64,000 nucleotides of DNA from Vibrio comitans (GTDB taxonomy: Bacteria > Pseudomonadota > Gammaproteobacteria > Enterobacterales > Vibrionaceae): the NCBI GenBank assembly GCA_024346835.1, contig AP024867.1, forward strand, positions 124,001-188,000. Direction: 5' to 3'. The notes beneath the pieces are model-generated. The model was given only the letters and a program-made list of their open reading frames with translations. It made no database searches and was not told the DNA's origin. The translations under genes and the position numbers were made by a program. This document shows positions 1-9,283 of this stretch, in pieces (positions within the stretch are counted from its first letter, which is position 1; every line of letters begins with the position of its first letter).

Positions 1-526
1 ACGCTTCACCAATGAACTCTATAAAGCTATCACCATTAGTAAACGCATCTTTGAAAATAGTGTTTAGGAAGTTCTTCTTACCCAAGACTTCTTTATCATT
101 GATTCCTAGAATAACGTCTTCTAAGCGGGCAATTTCATCACCACCGACAAATACAAAAGGTGCAATCAGTGCGCCTGCGCTGATTCCAGTAATCACAGAA
201 TAGTCTTTTAACTCACCTCTATCTGCCAGTCCCATAAGTACACCAGCGCCAAAGGCTCCGTTTGCACCGCCGCCTGAAAGGGCAAGGATGTTCAATGTAT
301 CACCTTGCACTGTAATTGGGGTGCTTTGCGTATCCTGATTGTAAAGAAACTCGGGCTTCTCAGATGCCCAGAATCTCAACGGTTCTTCAATTTTTACGTT
401 TCTATCTAATGTGACTTCCTTGTAGTTATCTTCAGTAACACGCTTGTCCAAGGTGTGAGGAGTACTACAAGCTGCTACAGAAACAGACAGCAATACAACA
501 GAAAAAATGTTTAATTTACGTGCCAT
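1..526 (-). CDS. Patatin-like phospholipase lipoprotein (3' end outside the window)
   Basis: Patatins are lipid acyl hydrolases with a Ser-Asp dyad. The reading frame starts at an ATG whose first base is 526 and stays open to the window edge (175 codons seen). Residues 1-20 form a lipoprotein signal ending in VAAC, so Cys20 should be lipidated. The oxyanion glycine motif GGGANGAFGAG lies at about residues 85-95 and the nucleophile elbow GISAG at 114-118 (Ser116). The DGG motif carrying the catalytic Asp would lie beyond the edge. It is divergent from the lipolytic cluster that begins at 989. A related patatin lipoprotein lies at 38947-40110 with the same architecture. The family call is secure; the substrate is unknown. 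Confidence 0.9.
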   Translation of the reverse strand, partial: MARKLNIFSVVLLSVSVAACSTPHTLDKRVTEDNYKEVTLDRNVKIEEPLRFWASEKPEFLYNQDTQSTPITVQGDTLNILALSGGGANGAFGAGVLMGLADRGELKDYSVITGISAGALIAPFVFVGGDEIARLEDVILGINDKEVLGKKNFLNTIFKDAFTNGDSFIEFIGEA

Positions 527-632
527 GGCAAGCCTCTAAAGGTTGTCGATATAAGAGCCACCAGCAAATTGACTGCGATGACTTAACTGCCGCGAATAAT
601 AAATGAACGCTGCAAGTTGCCGTAATCGCCTG

Positions 633-805
633 TGTAGGACGTCACCCTACAATGAAATATCATTACCTTCACTTAGCCATTACCTCTGAACTATTTTTCA
701 GAAATTATTTCTATTCCAAAATACCCTTTCTAATTATTCCCTCTTTATTACTTTCCATGGGTTTTTCCTTTTGGAGGGTGGCGTCCTACATAAGTGATTC
801 CTACA
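633..805. promoter_or_regulatory. Cluster of TGTAGG/CCTACA sites in a divergent intergenic region
   Basis: The 462-bp gap between the patatin gene and the gene at 989 holds the dyad TGTAGGACGTCACCCTACA at 633-651 (TGTAGG, 7 bases, CCTACA). The same sequence in inverse orientation lies at 775-790 (15 of 16 bases match 633-648). Two further TCCTACA half-sites lie at 784-790 (part of that copy) and 799-805. Repeated dyads between divergent genes suggest binding sites for one regulator controlling both. No protein partner can be named. Confidence 0.45.
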
Positions 806-988
806 AACTTTGATTTATCTCTAATATCCGCTCCACAGCAATTTTAACGGCAACTACCCATACGGTTTTCCTAGTTTCACAACTAGTGAGTGGGCTTGTC
901 ATTCCATCGAGCAAAGGTCGTTCGATGAAAGTTTAAATTTCTGAATGCTCATAGGTTTGAGGTTCTGACAAGTAAAAGTGAACAATAG

Positions 989-2632
989 ATGATCCATATA
1001 ATTAAACAGACGGCTAAGCGCTCATTATCAACCGTCGTTGCACCAATCATATTAAGCTGCTCTTTTAATGTATTAGCAGAAGAAAACTCCCAATTTCAGC
1101 CTGAACTTAAAGGTAAACAAATCTTTAAGCATTACGGTATTGATGACGATCTACCAAAGCTAGGTATCAGCTCATTAGATATGGGCGAACACCTCGTAGA
1201 ACAAATAGATCGCACAATATACTTAGGTGATGAAGAAAGAAAATCATCGGTATATTTAGTAAAAAGTACTGACCAAAAAGGCAATATTGACCTGCGTATC
1301 AAGCATGAACGCAGTCAACTTGATGATCACGTAGATGCGATTGAAGAAATCGAGAAAAGTACACGTACTCAATACCGTCTTCGTAACTGGGCACAGAGCT
1401 ACGACCCTGCGTCAGTACGAGCAACTGAACTCGATAACGGTGACGTGAATGTCTCTTTCAACTATTCAAAATACGGTTTGCCTCAGGATATCGCCTATTT
1501 CCGCTTTATGAGCGTCGAAGTGCTGATCTCAGATGGAAAACCTCAAACAATGCAGATCAGTAATACCACTCCTTTTAAATTGGACGGTTACTCCATTGAA
1601 GAGTACCGCCAAGTAATCACTTTCCAGCAATTAGAATCTGGCAAGCTGATCATGATTGAAAAAAGCGTTGAGATGAATGGCAAAAAGCGCAAGAAGCCAG
1701 TACGCATTGTTGAATCTATCGTACCTATTGCGCTTTACGATGAGGAAGGAGTTAACATCATCGACGAAGCTCGTTTAACCGAAGCTTCTGACCCTCGCCT
1801 TATCGAAGAACGTGTCGAAGTCAACCGTACCTTCCCATTAATGGGCGATATGGTGGCGCGTCAAGGTATCGATTTACCTTTGCCTTTTGGTATTTCGATG
1901 GCCTACCGAAATCAAGATATGAACATCCCGACTAACGATTTCGTAATCGGAGGTATCCGTCTAAATGACTTTTTCGACCCAACGGACACGTTTGCCAATG
2001 TAAATGCTGAAGTTCTTACATTACGTGGTGACGTTAACATCCTGCCTTTCTGGAACATGTTTGGTTACGTCGGAAAGATCAACGTTGATGCCAACGTTGA
2101 TGCTGGATACACAGGCGCTGCTGGCGAAAAAATCCAAGAAATGCTGAACAACAAAGCGCCTGGATTAGGTGACGAGTTTTGTGATGCTCTAACCGCAATT
2201 TGTCAGCCAGGAAGGCTAAACGTTCCACTTAACTTGAAGTATGACCTAGTCGGAATCGGTACAACTTTATCTGTAGGTTACAAAGAATTCTTCGCTTCTG
2301 TCACTGGTACATATTCAACCACACGTATGGAAGGCAGCAGCAGTTGGGGTGATGGACTAATCACGGTACAGCCTATGCTGGGTTACCAACTTGTAGATTA
2401 CCGCGCTCAGTTCTTCGTCGGTGCGGAATACCAAGGCTTAAAATCACGCATGCAAGGTCGAGTAATTACCGGCGACATTGAGTTTGATTACGATGTAGGT
2501 GTAGAACTGAATGAATGGGCCGCGCTAGTGGGCGTCAATAAACAGTTTGGTAAGCACTACCAAATGTCTCTTCTATACAACAAAGGTGAAACACGCGACT
2601 CGATGACATTGAACTTTGGGTATCGCTTCTAA
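989..2632 (+). CDS. Predicted outer-membrane beta-barrel protein, family not recognised
   Basis: A 547-residue exported protein with a Sec signal peptide at about residues 1-30 (cleavage near VLA-EE). The second half alternates hydrophobic and polar residues in the manner of beta strands, and the chain ends in FGYRF; a terminal aromatic residue is the outer-membrane barrel signature. A CDALTAIC segment could form one disulfide. The N-terminal third is acidic and charged and may be periplasmic. It is the first gene of a plus-strand series with the carboxylesterase-like and PLD-like lipoproteins, and may be a porin or an export partner for them. Function is not established. Confidence 0.7.
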   Translation: MIHIIKQTAKRSLSTVVAPIILSCSFNVLAEENSQFQPELKGKQIFKHYGIDDDLPKLGISSLDMGEHLVEQIDRTIYLGDEERKSSVYLVKSTDQKGNIDLRIKHERSQLDDHVDAIEEIEKSTRTQYRLRNWAQSYDPASVRATELDNGDVNVSFNYSKYGLPQDIAYFRFMSVEVLISDGKPQTMQISNTTPFKLDGYSIEEYRQVITFQQLESGKLIMIEKSVEMNGKKRKKPVRIVESIVPIALYDEEGVNIIDEARLTEASDPRLIEERVEVNRTFPLMGDMVARQGIDLPLPFGISMAYRNQDMNIPTNDFVIGGIRLNDFFDPTDTFANVNAEVLTLRGDVNILPFWNMFGYVGKINVDANVDAGYTGAAGEKIQEMLNNKAPGLGDEFCDALTAICQPGRLNVPLNLKYDLVGIGTTLSVGYKEFFASVTGTYSTTRMEGSSSWGDGLITVQPMLGYQLVDYRAQFFVGAEYQGLKSRMQGRVITGDIEFDYDVGVELNEWAALVGVNKQFGKHYQMSLLYNKGETRDSMTLNFGYRF

Positions 2633-2642
2633 CTTACGCTGC

Positions 2643-2675
2643 TTGCATACAGCTAGCTTAGTTTGCTGTATGCAA
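2643..2675. terminator. Stem-loop after the barrel gene
   Basis: Perfect 10-bp stem, TTGCATACAG with CTGTATGCAA, around a 13-base loop, just after the stop at 2632. There is no clear T tract, so it may be an attenuator or processing site rather than a full terminator. Confidence 0.45.
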
Positions 2676-2850
2676 CGTAGGGTTTCATCCGACATATGCG
2701 ATTCAATTGATTAGAAATCACACAGTACTATAACGCCCAAGAAACAGTAGTTCGAATAGCGCAAAACAGAGAGCGCCAAATTCGATTGTTTATAACGCGG
2801 CGTTGCTTTTAAACAAGTACACCAAACTGAATATTGAATGTGGAAAAATT

Positions 2851-4968
2851 ATGACTTTATTACACCGTTCTCTTCTGGCTATCGCAATCAGCACTACGCT
2901 ATCTGCGTGTTATACGGACGTAGATCCTACCGTACCGTTTCCGATTGAAGACGAGCCACTAAAGCCGCTACCAACTGAGACAATCGAACGAAACATTGGC
3001 GACTCTATTGTTAGTGCATCAAAAGAATCTGTCGTTATTACAGCAACTGACGGTAAAGAAAAACTCGTTAGTATTGAAAGCTTTAAAGGCATTGAATATG
3101 CCACTCAAACTCGCTTCGTACACAGCATGACTAAAGAGCTAGATGAAGTTGTAGACGCAACTGATTTTGGTGCTGCATGTATGCAGGTTCGTGCAACAGT
3201 ACAAGAACAAAGTGAAGACTGTTTGAATCTGAATATCTGGCGTCCAGCCAATGTGGAAGCTGGCGCTGAGTTGCCTGTTTATGTATTCATTCACGGTGGT
3301 GATTTCGAATACGGCTCTGGTTCAGAAGCCTTAGTCCATGGCGACACTGTTGTTGCTCAAGGTAGCGATGACGGCAAACCATTTATTTATGTCAGCTTGA
3401 ATTACCGCTTAGGGCAACTCGGTACTATGTGGCGTGAAGCTGCTAACGAAGATGAAGATGAGTATGAAGATGGTAACTACGGCATTAGCGACCAAAAAAA
3501 CGCGCTTGAATGGGTTCACCTCAATATAGACAAGTTTGGTGGTGATACCGGAAACGTAACAGTTATGGGGCAAGGCTCAGGCGCGATGTCTATTGGTTTT
3601 CTGCAGCAGGATGAACGTATATCTGGACAATACTTCCAGCGCGCCATCATGCAAAGTAACCCGTACGGGTTTGAGTACCCTAGCTACGAAGTAGCTAAAG
3701 CTCGTAAAGAAGATTTTGATGCAGAGACTCCAATTGCAGACATAATGGCTTCGCAACAATCAGCATTAGATGGTATTAGTCAGTTAATAAATTGGGTATC
3801 TGGGTCAATTAACCTTAATCCTTTTGCCTCTACTGACAATACACCGATGTCACATCTGATGCCATTTTCGCCTTATATAAGCTGTGATAAGCTAGAAGAT
3901 CAAGGTAGTTTGCTGCCGCCATTCTATAAAACTGTTTGTATTGAACACGCTGAATCACCAATCCAATCAGGGTTAAGCGTACCAAGCGTTCTTGGTAGTA
4001 ACGCACATGAAGCTAACAGTTTTGGTATGCTATTTAGCGCCACATTTTTAGCACCCATTATTATTGACATTATCTTTAACAGTGAACCTGAATTACTGGA
4101 AGAAAAAGATTCAACCCAAATGGCACTTGCACTGGTTAATTGGCTAGAAGACGAAAACAATGTGCAGAAAGTGAAAGATAAACTCAGCAGCCTCACTGCG
4201 GACGATCTCTCTAATGAGCCGGAAATGCCGATGACTGCCTATAGCGCGGTTACTAACCTATTTTATGGTGCAGCCTCTCAAGAGGAAACTGAGCGTTTAG
4301 CTAATGGTGAAGACGTTGCGATTGCTGGTCATGAACAAGTCCAAGATATACTTAATCTCACTGATTTCTATCCTAACTCAGAAGCTGAACTAGGTGGCGC
4401 AATTGCCAATATGAGTCAGTTTAAGATGTTACTTAATGACACATTGTTCAACGGACCAAACCGTTATATGGCTACAAACTTTGCACCCGCTATACCTGAA
4501 AATGATATGTCAGCAACTTTATATCGCTTTGACAAAAAACCGAGCTTCAACATGTGGAACTTTAAAACAGGACTAAATGAAGAAACGGGCGAATACGATG
4601 AGCTTTCAATCATCGATCTATTCAAGACCATTGGTTGCATCAGCGGTGCGTGTAACGGTTCAGAATTGCCGTTCGTGTTTAACAAAGCAGTTCGTTTTGA
4701 CGGCAGTGAGATTCATCCAACCAGCAACGAGAAAGCAATGATGAACGAAATGTCTCGACTGTGGTTTAGTGAAGAACTGTTCACGAACTATCAGTACAGC
4801 GACGCTACTGACAATGTGCTTGTTATCGAATCTCAAGGCTTTAGTGAGAGCACAACCTATGATTGGGACTATGTGACCAACCCTGGCATGGATCCTAAAC
4901 TGCGTGAAGGCCGCCTAACGGGTCTAGAAGAGCAAGGCCTAATGCCTTGGCAGTGGTATCTAAACTAA
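2851..4968 (+). CDS. Type-B carboxylesterase-fold lipoprotein lacking catalytic Ser and His
   Basis: The frame is open from a TTG at 2803, but ATG 2851 is preferred because it gives a lipoprotein signal ending LSAC (about residue 20). The body follows the carboxylesterase/cholinesterase fold: SEDCLNLNIWRP, VFIHGGDFEYGSG (oxyanion hole), then NVTVMGQGSGAMS where active enzymes read GESAGG. The nucleophile position is Gly242 and a Ser follows at 243, so G-x-S-x-G is broken. The acid is kept in GSNAHE (Glu387). The usual His of the HG-x-E-L/I-P motif is Asn602 in ACNGSELPFVF. Two of three triad residues are therefore missing, as in animal neuroligins and other non-enzymatic members. A binding or scaffold role is likely; a displaced active site cannot be excluded. 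Confidence 0.88.
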   Translation: MTLLHRSLLAIAISTTLSACYTDVDPTVPFPIEDEPLKPLPTETIERNIGDSIVSASKESVVITATDGKEKLVSIESFKGIEYATQTRFVHSMTKELDEVVDATDFGAACMQVRATVQEQSEDCLNLNIWRPANVEAGAELPVYVFIHGGDFEYGSGSEALVHGDTVVAQGSDDGKPFIYVSLNYRLGQLGTMWREAANEDEDEYEDGNYGISDQKNALEWVHLNIDKFGGDTGNVTVMGQGSGAMSIGFLQQDERISGQYFQRAIMQSNPYGFEYPSYEVAKARKEDFDAETPIADIMASQQSALDGISQLINWVSGSINLNPFASTDNTPMSHLMPFSPYISCDKLEDQGSLLPPFYKTVCIEHAESPIQSGLSVPSVLGSNAHEANSFGMLFSATFLAPIIIDIIFNSEPELLEEKDSTQMALALVNWLEDENNVQKVKDKLSSLTADDLSNEPEMPMTAYSAVTNLFYGAASQEETERLANGEDVAIAGHEQVQDILNLTDFYPNSEAELGGAIANMSQFKMLLNDTLFNGPNRYMATNFAPAIPENDMSATLYRFDKKPSFNMWNFKTGLNEETGEYDELSIIDLFKTIGCISGACNGSELPFVFNKAVRFDGSEIHPTSNEKAMMNEMSRLWFSEELFTNYQYSDATDNVLVIESQGFSESTTYDWDYVTNPGMDPKLREGRLTGLEEQGLMPWQWYLN

Positions 4969-4994
4969 ATCACACTCAACAACCATCCAACTTC

Positions 4995-5020
4995 AACGGC
5001 CAGCTTGCTGGCCGTTTCTA
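4995..5020 (+). terminator. Rho-independent terminator after the esterase-like gene
   Basis: Stem AACGGCCAG / CTGGCCGTT (9 bp perfect) with loop CTTG, followed by TCTAT. It separates the esterase-like gene from the PLD gene that starts at 5054, so read-through may be partial. Confidence 0.7.
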
Positions 5021-5053
5021 TATCCAAATTCGATGATTTAATGCAGGTTAACA

Positions 5054-6511
5054 ATGACACTAAGCAAATTCAAAACGGCATGCACAGTCATGCTAATTGC
5101 TTTGGTCACAGGATGTGCCCAACCCTTTCCAGAAGTAGAAGAAAACTTCGAAGCCAGTTGGAAAACCAATGAGTATCAAGCAGAGGCTTACCTAATTCCA
5201 ACCGCTGATGAAGCCTTTGCTCGTCGAGTTGCTCTTGTACGCAATGCAACAAGTTCGATCGATATGACCTACTTTTCTTGGGACAAAAACACCCTAGGTT
5301 TAATGTTACTTGATGAATTAAAACAAGCGGCTGATCGTGGCGTGCAGGTGCGTATAACCCTTGATGATCTATTAGTCTTCAACGAGAAATGGCTAGCCGA
5401 GCTTAACGAGCACGACAATATACAGATTAGAATCTTCAACCCATTCAACTCAAGAAAAATGGGGTGGATTGGTCGTGCATTCGACTTCGCAGGTAATCAA
5501 AAAAAACTCGATAACCGTCTACATGAAAAATACTTTAACGTTGATCACTACTCAATGATCCTTGGCGGTCGCAACATTGGCGACGAGTATTTTGGGTTCA
5601 GTAAAGACGCCAACTTCTTTGACATGGATACCCTATTCACCGGTGACATCATCAAGCCGTTCGCTAACAACTATGAGTCACTTTGGGCAAGCGAATACGT
5701 TACCCCAATTAATGAGCTGATCTATGTAAAGAAAGGTTCGGACTACCGTCAATTTGGCAATGCGTATGCCAAATCCACTAAAAAGAATCCAGAAGTATTG
5801 GCTGTTATCGAGCGCAGTATCAGCCGACTACAACAGCCGAATGCAATCCCTGTTGAGGTGACGCCCGTATTTGATTCACTGCACAAATTGCACGATAACA
5901 AGCCTTACTTCCGTACTCGTGCAGAGCGAACCATTAGTGAGCATCTAGATAGTGCTAAAACAGCCGTTATCTCAACGCCATACATAGTGCCGTCTGATGG
6001 CGAATTTAGAACTATAGACAGGCTAACTAGCAACAATACAGACGTTACCCTGATCACCAACTCATCTGCATCCAATGATTCTGGCTTCATACCAGCATAC
6101 TACGAAGAACATCGCACTGAACTGTTGAAAAAAGGGGTCAATCTATTGGAATACAAAGACGATGCGATCAACGAAGATCACTACTACCATGCCGACACTT
6201 ACTATCACAATAAGACCGTCATTTTAGATAGCAAGCTGACCTACATTGGTTCATCCAACTTTGACCCACGCTCAGACAACCTAAATATCGAATTTGGTGT
6301 ATTTGTTCATAGCCCTAAGTTTGCCAAGCAAATCGAACACTATTTATTAAGCAAAAAGAGCGAGCTGTATTGGCAGGTAGGACTGAATAAAGAGATGAAG
6401 CCTGTTTGGTTCTCTGGCGACACGGTTACCACTAAGAATCCAAACTACAGCAGCATTCATAAAGCGACCAATTGGATATTCAGAAAGATGAATAGCGAGT
6501 CAGAGCTTTAG
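5054..6511 (+). CDS. Phospholipase D / cardiolipin synthase-like lipoprotein
   Basis: A member of the PLD superfamily, which acts on phosphodiester bonds of phospholipids or transfers phosphatidyl groups. It has a lipoprotein signal with VTGC (Cys at about residue 21). Two HKD motifs are intact: HEKYFNVD (His157, Lys159, Asp164), followed by the usual GGRNIGDEYFG, and HNKTVILD (His385, Lys387, Asp392), followed by IGSSNFDPRS. Its 485 residues match exported PLD-family lipoproteins. It lacks the N-terminal transmembrane helices of ClsA. Neighbours are the inactive esterase-like lipoprotein and beta-barrel candidates, which suggests work on envelope lipids at the periplasmic or outer-membrane face. 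The exact reaction is not fixed by sequence. Confidence 0.88.
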   Translation: MTLSKFKTACTVMLIALVTGCAQPFPEVEENFEASWKTNEYQAEAYLIPTADEAFARRVALVRNATSSIDMTYFSWDKNTLGLMLLDELKQAADRGVQVRITLDDLLVFNEKWLAELNEHDNIQIRIFNPFNSRKMGWIGRAFDFAGNQKKLDNRLHEKYFNVDHYSMILGGRNIGDEYFGFSKDANFFDMDTLFTGDIIKPFANNYESLWASEYVTPINELIYVKKGSDYRQFGNAYAKSTKKNPEVLAVIERSISRLQQPNAIPVEVTPVFDSLHKLHDNKPYFRTRAERTISEHLDSAKTAVISTPYIVPSDGEFRTIDRLTSNNTDVTLITNSSASNDSGFIPAYYEEHRTELLKKGVNLLEYKDDAINEDHYYHADTYYHNKTVILDSKLTYIGSSNFDPRSDNLNIEFGVFVHSPKFAKQIEHYLLSKKSELYWQVGLNKEMKPVWFSGDTVTTKNPNYSSIHKATNWIFRKMNSESEL

Positions 6512-6621
6512 GTTCTTTTATCACTGAATTAAGTGCGGCCTCAAAGAGGTTGCACGCCTTTGAACACGTGCTCTATAGGCAAAGGCACTGATTTTAGTTT
6601 TGGATTTAGAGGTGATAGGCG

Positions 6622-7470
6622 GTGAAGAGCATCTTATGTTCCAGTCGGTTGTTTATTTTATTATGGGCGTTTCTATTTGTACCGGCGACTGTTGCGGGAA
6701 GTTTTGAGATCGAAATAGGTGCTTTTTTCTCCAAGACCAGCACCGATATCGAGGTCTATGACCCTATTCACGAAGAATACGTTGACCTTAACTTTGAATC
6801 AGAGCTGAACCTTCCCCATGATGATGTTCTGCCCTACTTAAACTTGGAGTATCGCTTTAACAACAACCATCAAATATATCTTGATTGGCGACGATTGCAT
6901 CGCAACGGATATCAAGACTATGTGGCACGCCCATTTCAACTAACACTGGATGGTCACACCTATACCATTGGGGGTGAAGCGGATCTTCTCACAACACTCA
7001 ACATTGATATTATGCGCCTTGGTTATGGTTATCGCTTTTACAATTCTGAACACTTGGATATCCATTTTCTAGCTGGCTTTCATGTCACTCGTCTCGAGCT
7101 TGGTATGCGAGGAGAAATCGATGTTGAAGCTCATGAAAATGTGTCGTCAGAAGCAACTCTAGTCGCAGAAGGATTTGATAGCGGAATTACGGCTCCACTG
7201 CCTAATCTTGGCTTTTTGGTAGAGCACAAAATACGTGATGATATTTTGCTTAAAAGTCATGTTCATGCTTTTTATCTAGAGTACGATGAAATTTCAGGTT
7301 GGATGTATGAACTAGAAATGGCCGCGCGCTATTACGTTACCGACAACTTCAGCGTAACGGCATCGTTTAACTACTATGATTTAGGCGTAGGGTATGAAGC
7401 AGAACACACTAGACTTAAAGTGGACTATCAATTCTTTGGCCCCATGCTAAAAATGGCTTACCGATTTTAA
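6622..7470 (+). CDS. Small outer-membrane beta-barrel candidate
   Basis: A 282-residue protein starting with GTG at 6622. Residues 1-26 form a Sec signal (FVPATVAG-SFEI). The mature part is a run of short amphipathic strands rich in Tyr and His (LEYRFNNNHQIYLDWRR, LGYGYRFYN) and ends in KMAYRF, the terminal-Phe barrel signature. It resembles 8- to 10-strand outer-membrane proteins, but no named family was recognised. It follows the PLD lipoprotein by 110 bases on the same strand. Confidence 0.7.
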   Translation: MKSILCSSRLFILLWAFLFVPATVAGSFEIEIGAFFSKTSTDIEVYDPIHEEYVDLNFESELNLPHDDVLPYLNLEYRFNNNHQIYLDWRRLHRNGYQDYVARPFQLTLDGHTYTIGGEADLLTTLNIDIMRLGYGYRFYNSEHLDIHFLAGFHVTRLELGMRGEIDVEAHENVSSEATLVAEGFDSGITAPLPNLGFLVEHKIRDDILLKSHVHAFYLEYDEISGWMYELEMAARYYVTDNFSVTASFNYYDLGVGYEAEHTRLKVDYQFFGPMLKMAYRF

Positions 7471-7539
7471 TCACTGTATGTAAGCCATACTATGCTTTAA
7501 GATTCGCTATCACTATGTTTCGTCAATAAAATAAACACT

Positions 7540-7983
7540 ATGATCGATAAAGAGCAATTACGCCAAAGCCTACTTCAAACCTTACATACTCAGCGACAAA
7601 TCGCCCTCAAGGCAGCTGAAAGCGCTCACGATGCTGCTACACATGAGCAAAGTGTCGCCGAAACTCAATACGACACTGTAGGGTTAGAAGCGGCATATTT
7701 AGCTCACGGTCAATCACAGCGGGTAGCAGATTGCGACGCTATGATTAACCAACTGACTTCTATGGTGTTTCGTGATTTTACTGAAGATGAAGAAATAGAT
7801 ATTGGCGCATTGGTGACTATCGACAATAAAATGGTTTGTTGGTTTTTACCTATTTGCGGTGGCTATAAGCTTGAGCATGGTGTCGTTGTAATTACTCCTC
7901 ACTCTCCTCTAGGACAAATGCTTGATAGCGCTGAGTTGGATGAAAAGCTCCAAGATGGCCGTGTCATTACCGATATTCGCTAA
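7540..7983 (+). CDS. GreA/GreB- or Rnk-like small protein
   Basis: A 147-residue cytoplasmic protein. Residues 1-70 are predicted helical and charged, with alanine-rich heptads like the coiled coil of GreA. The C-terminal part, including VVVITPHSPLGQMLDSAEL, resembles the FKBP-like domain of GreA, GreB and Rnk, where a SPLG-x-x-L motif is typical. This family binds RNA polymerase through the secondary channel. The tip acidic residues needed for transcript cleavage are not obvious, so an inhibitor or Rnk-like role is possible. It stands alone between an outer-membrane gene and a DNA-repair gene. Confidence 0.6.
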   Translation: MIDKEQLRQSLLQTLHTQRQIALKAAESAHDAATHEQSVAETQYDTVGLEAAYLAHGQSQRVADCDAMINQLTSMVFRDFTEDEEIDIGALVTIDNKMVCWFLPICGGYKLEHGVVVITPHSPLGQMLDSAELDEKLQDGRVITDIR

Positions 7984-8052
7984 TCCTTTGCGTTGAGCTA
8001 TCTCGGCGTATACTGAAATAGATTTAAATCAAACGGATAACATCTCTTCACT

Positions 8053-9207
8053 ATGGTCCACCTATCCATACCCGAAGCACAAAAGATAGCACTGCTTTCT
8101 CAAGGCCTTTGCTCTCCAGCGCCTAGAAGAGGCGTTATCAGCAGTACACTTGAGTCGGTCGAACAACTTGGGTATGTACAGATAGATACCATTTCAGTGG
8201 TTCAACGCGCCCACCACCATGTTCTTTGGAGCCGTAACGCTCAATACCAACCCGCACACCTAGAACAACTCGTAGCCAATAAAGATCTGTTTGAATACTG
8301 GTCTCATGCTGCGTCTTATCTGCCAATGAAGAACTTTCGCTATACGCTACCTCGCAAGCACACCTTCAAATCGGGACAGCAAAAGCATTGGTACAAAAAA
8401 GATCAAGCACTGATGAATAGTGTGCTGGATAAGATAAAAAATGAAGGGCCTTTAATGGCCAAAGATTTTGAATCAAAGGTATTAAAACGCACAGGATGGG
8501 AAAGCAAACCCACTAAACAGGCATTAGAGCTTTTGTACATGCAAGGTGACTTGATGATCGTCGAGCGACGTAACTTTCACAAGGTGTATGACCTTACAGA
8601 GCGGGTTCTACCCGAAAACGTGGACACTTCAGTACCCACAGATCAAGAGTACGGGAAGTTTCTCATCTTGAATTATTTAAAAGCGCACGGCATTGGCACT
8701 CTTTTGGAAATGTCCTATCTGTTGAAGGGGTCCAAGGCGTTAATCCAACAATCACTCATTGAGCTCTTAGAATCGAAGCAAATTGAACTGGTATCGGTGG
8801 CGGAACAAAAGTTTTACACCACGCCCCACTCACTCGATTTACTCAACAAAAGACTCTATAGAAACAGGGCTCACCTCCTATCACCCTTTGACAATGTACT
8901 TATTCAAAGGAAACGAATTGCCCAACTGTTTAGTTTTGACTATCAATTAGAGTGCTACGTTCCCGCTGCCAAGCGAAAGTTCGGTTATTTTTGCCTGCCA
9001 ATTCTTTGGGCAGGGCAGTTGGTGGGCAGAGCCGATTGTCGAGTCGATAAGCCCAGCTCTACATTGCAAATTAGCCACCTATTCATAGAAAAAGCACTTA
9101 AACACAGTGACACCTTTAATGAGGCTCTCTCGAAAGAGCTCAATGCATTTGCTCAGTTTAATCACTGTCAAAGGTTTCACATAGTTAAGCGCTCAGTACT
9201 CATCTAA
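8053..9207 (+). CDS. YcaQ/AlkX-family DNA glycosylase (winged-helix, HTH_42)
   Basis: Homologue of E. coli YcaQ (AlkX), a glycosylase that unhooks DNA interstrand crosslinks and removes bulky N-alkyl lesions. The diagnostic block QLGYVQIDTISVVQRAHHH is present, and the catalytic Q-x-D residues are Gln43 and Asp45, matching the family numbering. Further family blocks are LFEYWSHAASYLPM and, near the end, the SPFDN and AIL/ILW segments. Its 384 residues are close to family length (about 400). The start ATG lacks a strong Shine-Dalgarno sequence. A small hairpin (CCACTC/GAGTGG, 9210-9224) follows the stop. Confidence 0.88.
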   Translation: MVHLSIPEAQKIALLSQGLCSPAPRRGVISSTLESVEQLGYVQIDTISVVQRAHHHVLWSRNAQYQPAHLEQLVANKDLFEYWSHAASYLPMKNFRYTLPRKHTFKSGQQKHWYKKDQALMNSVLDKIKNEGPLMAKDFESKVLKRTGWESKPTKQALELLYMQGDLMIVERRNFHKVYDLTERVLPENVDTSVPTDQEYGKFLILNYLKAHGIGTLLEMSYLLKGSKALIQQSLIELLESKQIELVSVAEQKFYTTPHSLDLLNKRLYRNRAHLLSPFDNVLIQRKRIAQLFSFDYQLECYVPAAKRKFGYFCLPILWAGQLVGRADCRVDKPSSTLQISHLFIEKALKHSDTFNEALSKELNAFAQFNHCQRFHIVKRSVLI

Positions 9208-9283
9208 TGCCACTCTTTGAGTGGTCAGTGAAATAGAAGTTAATATCCACTGTCTAGTCTGCTTGGCATTAAACGTCTTTCGC

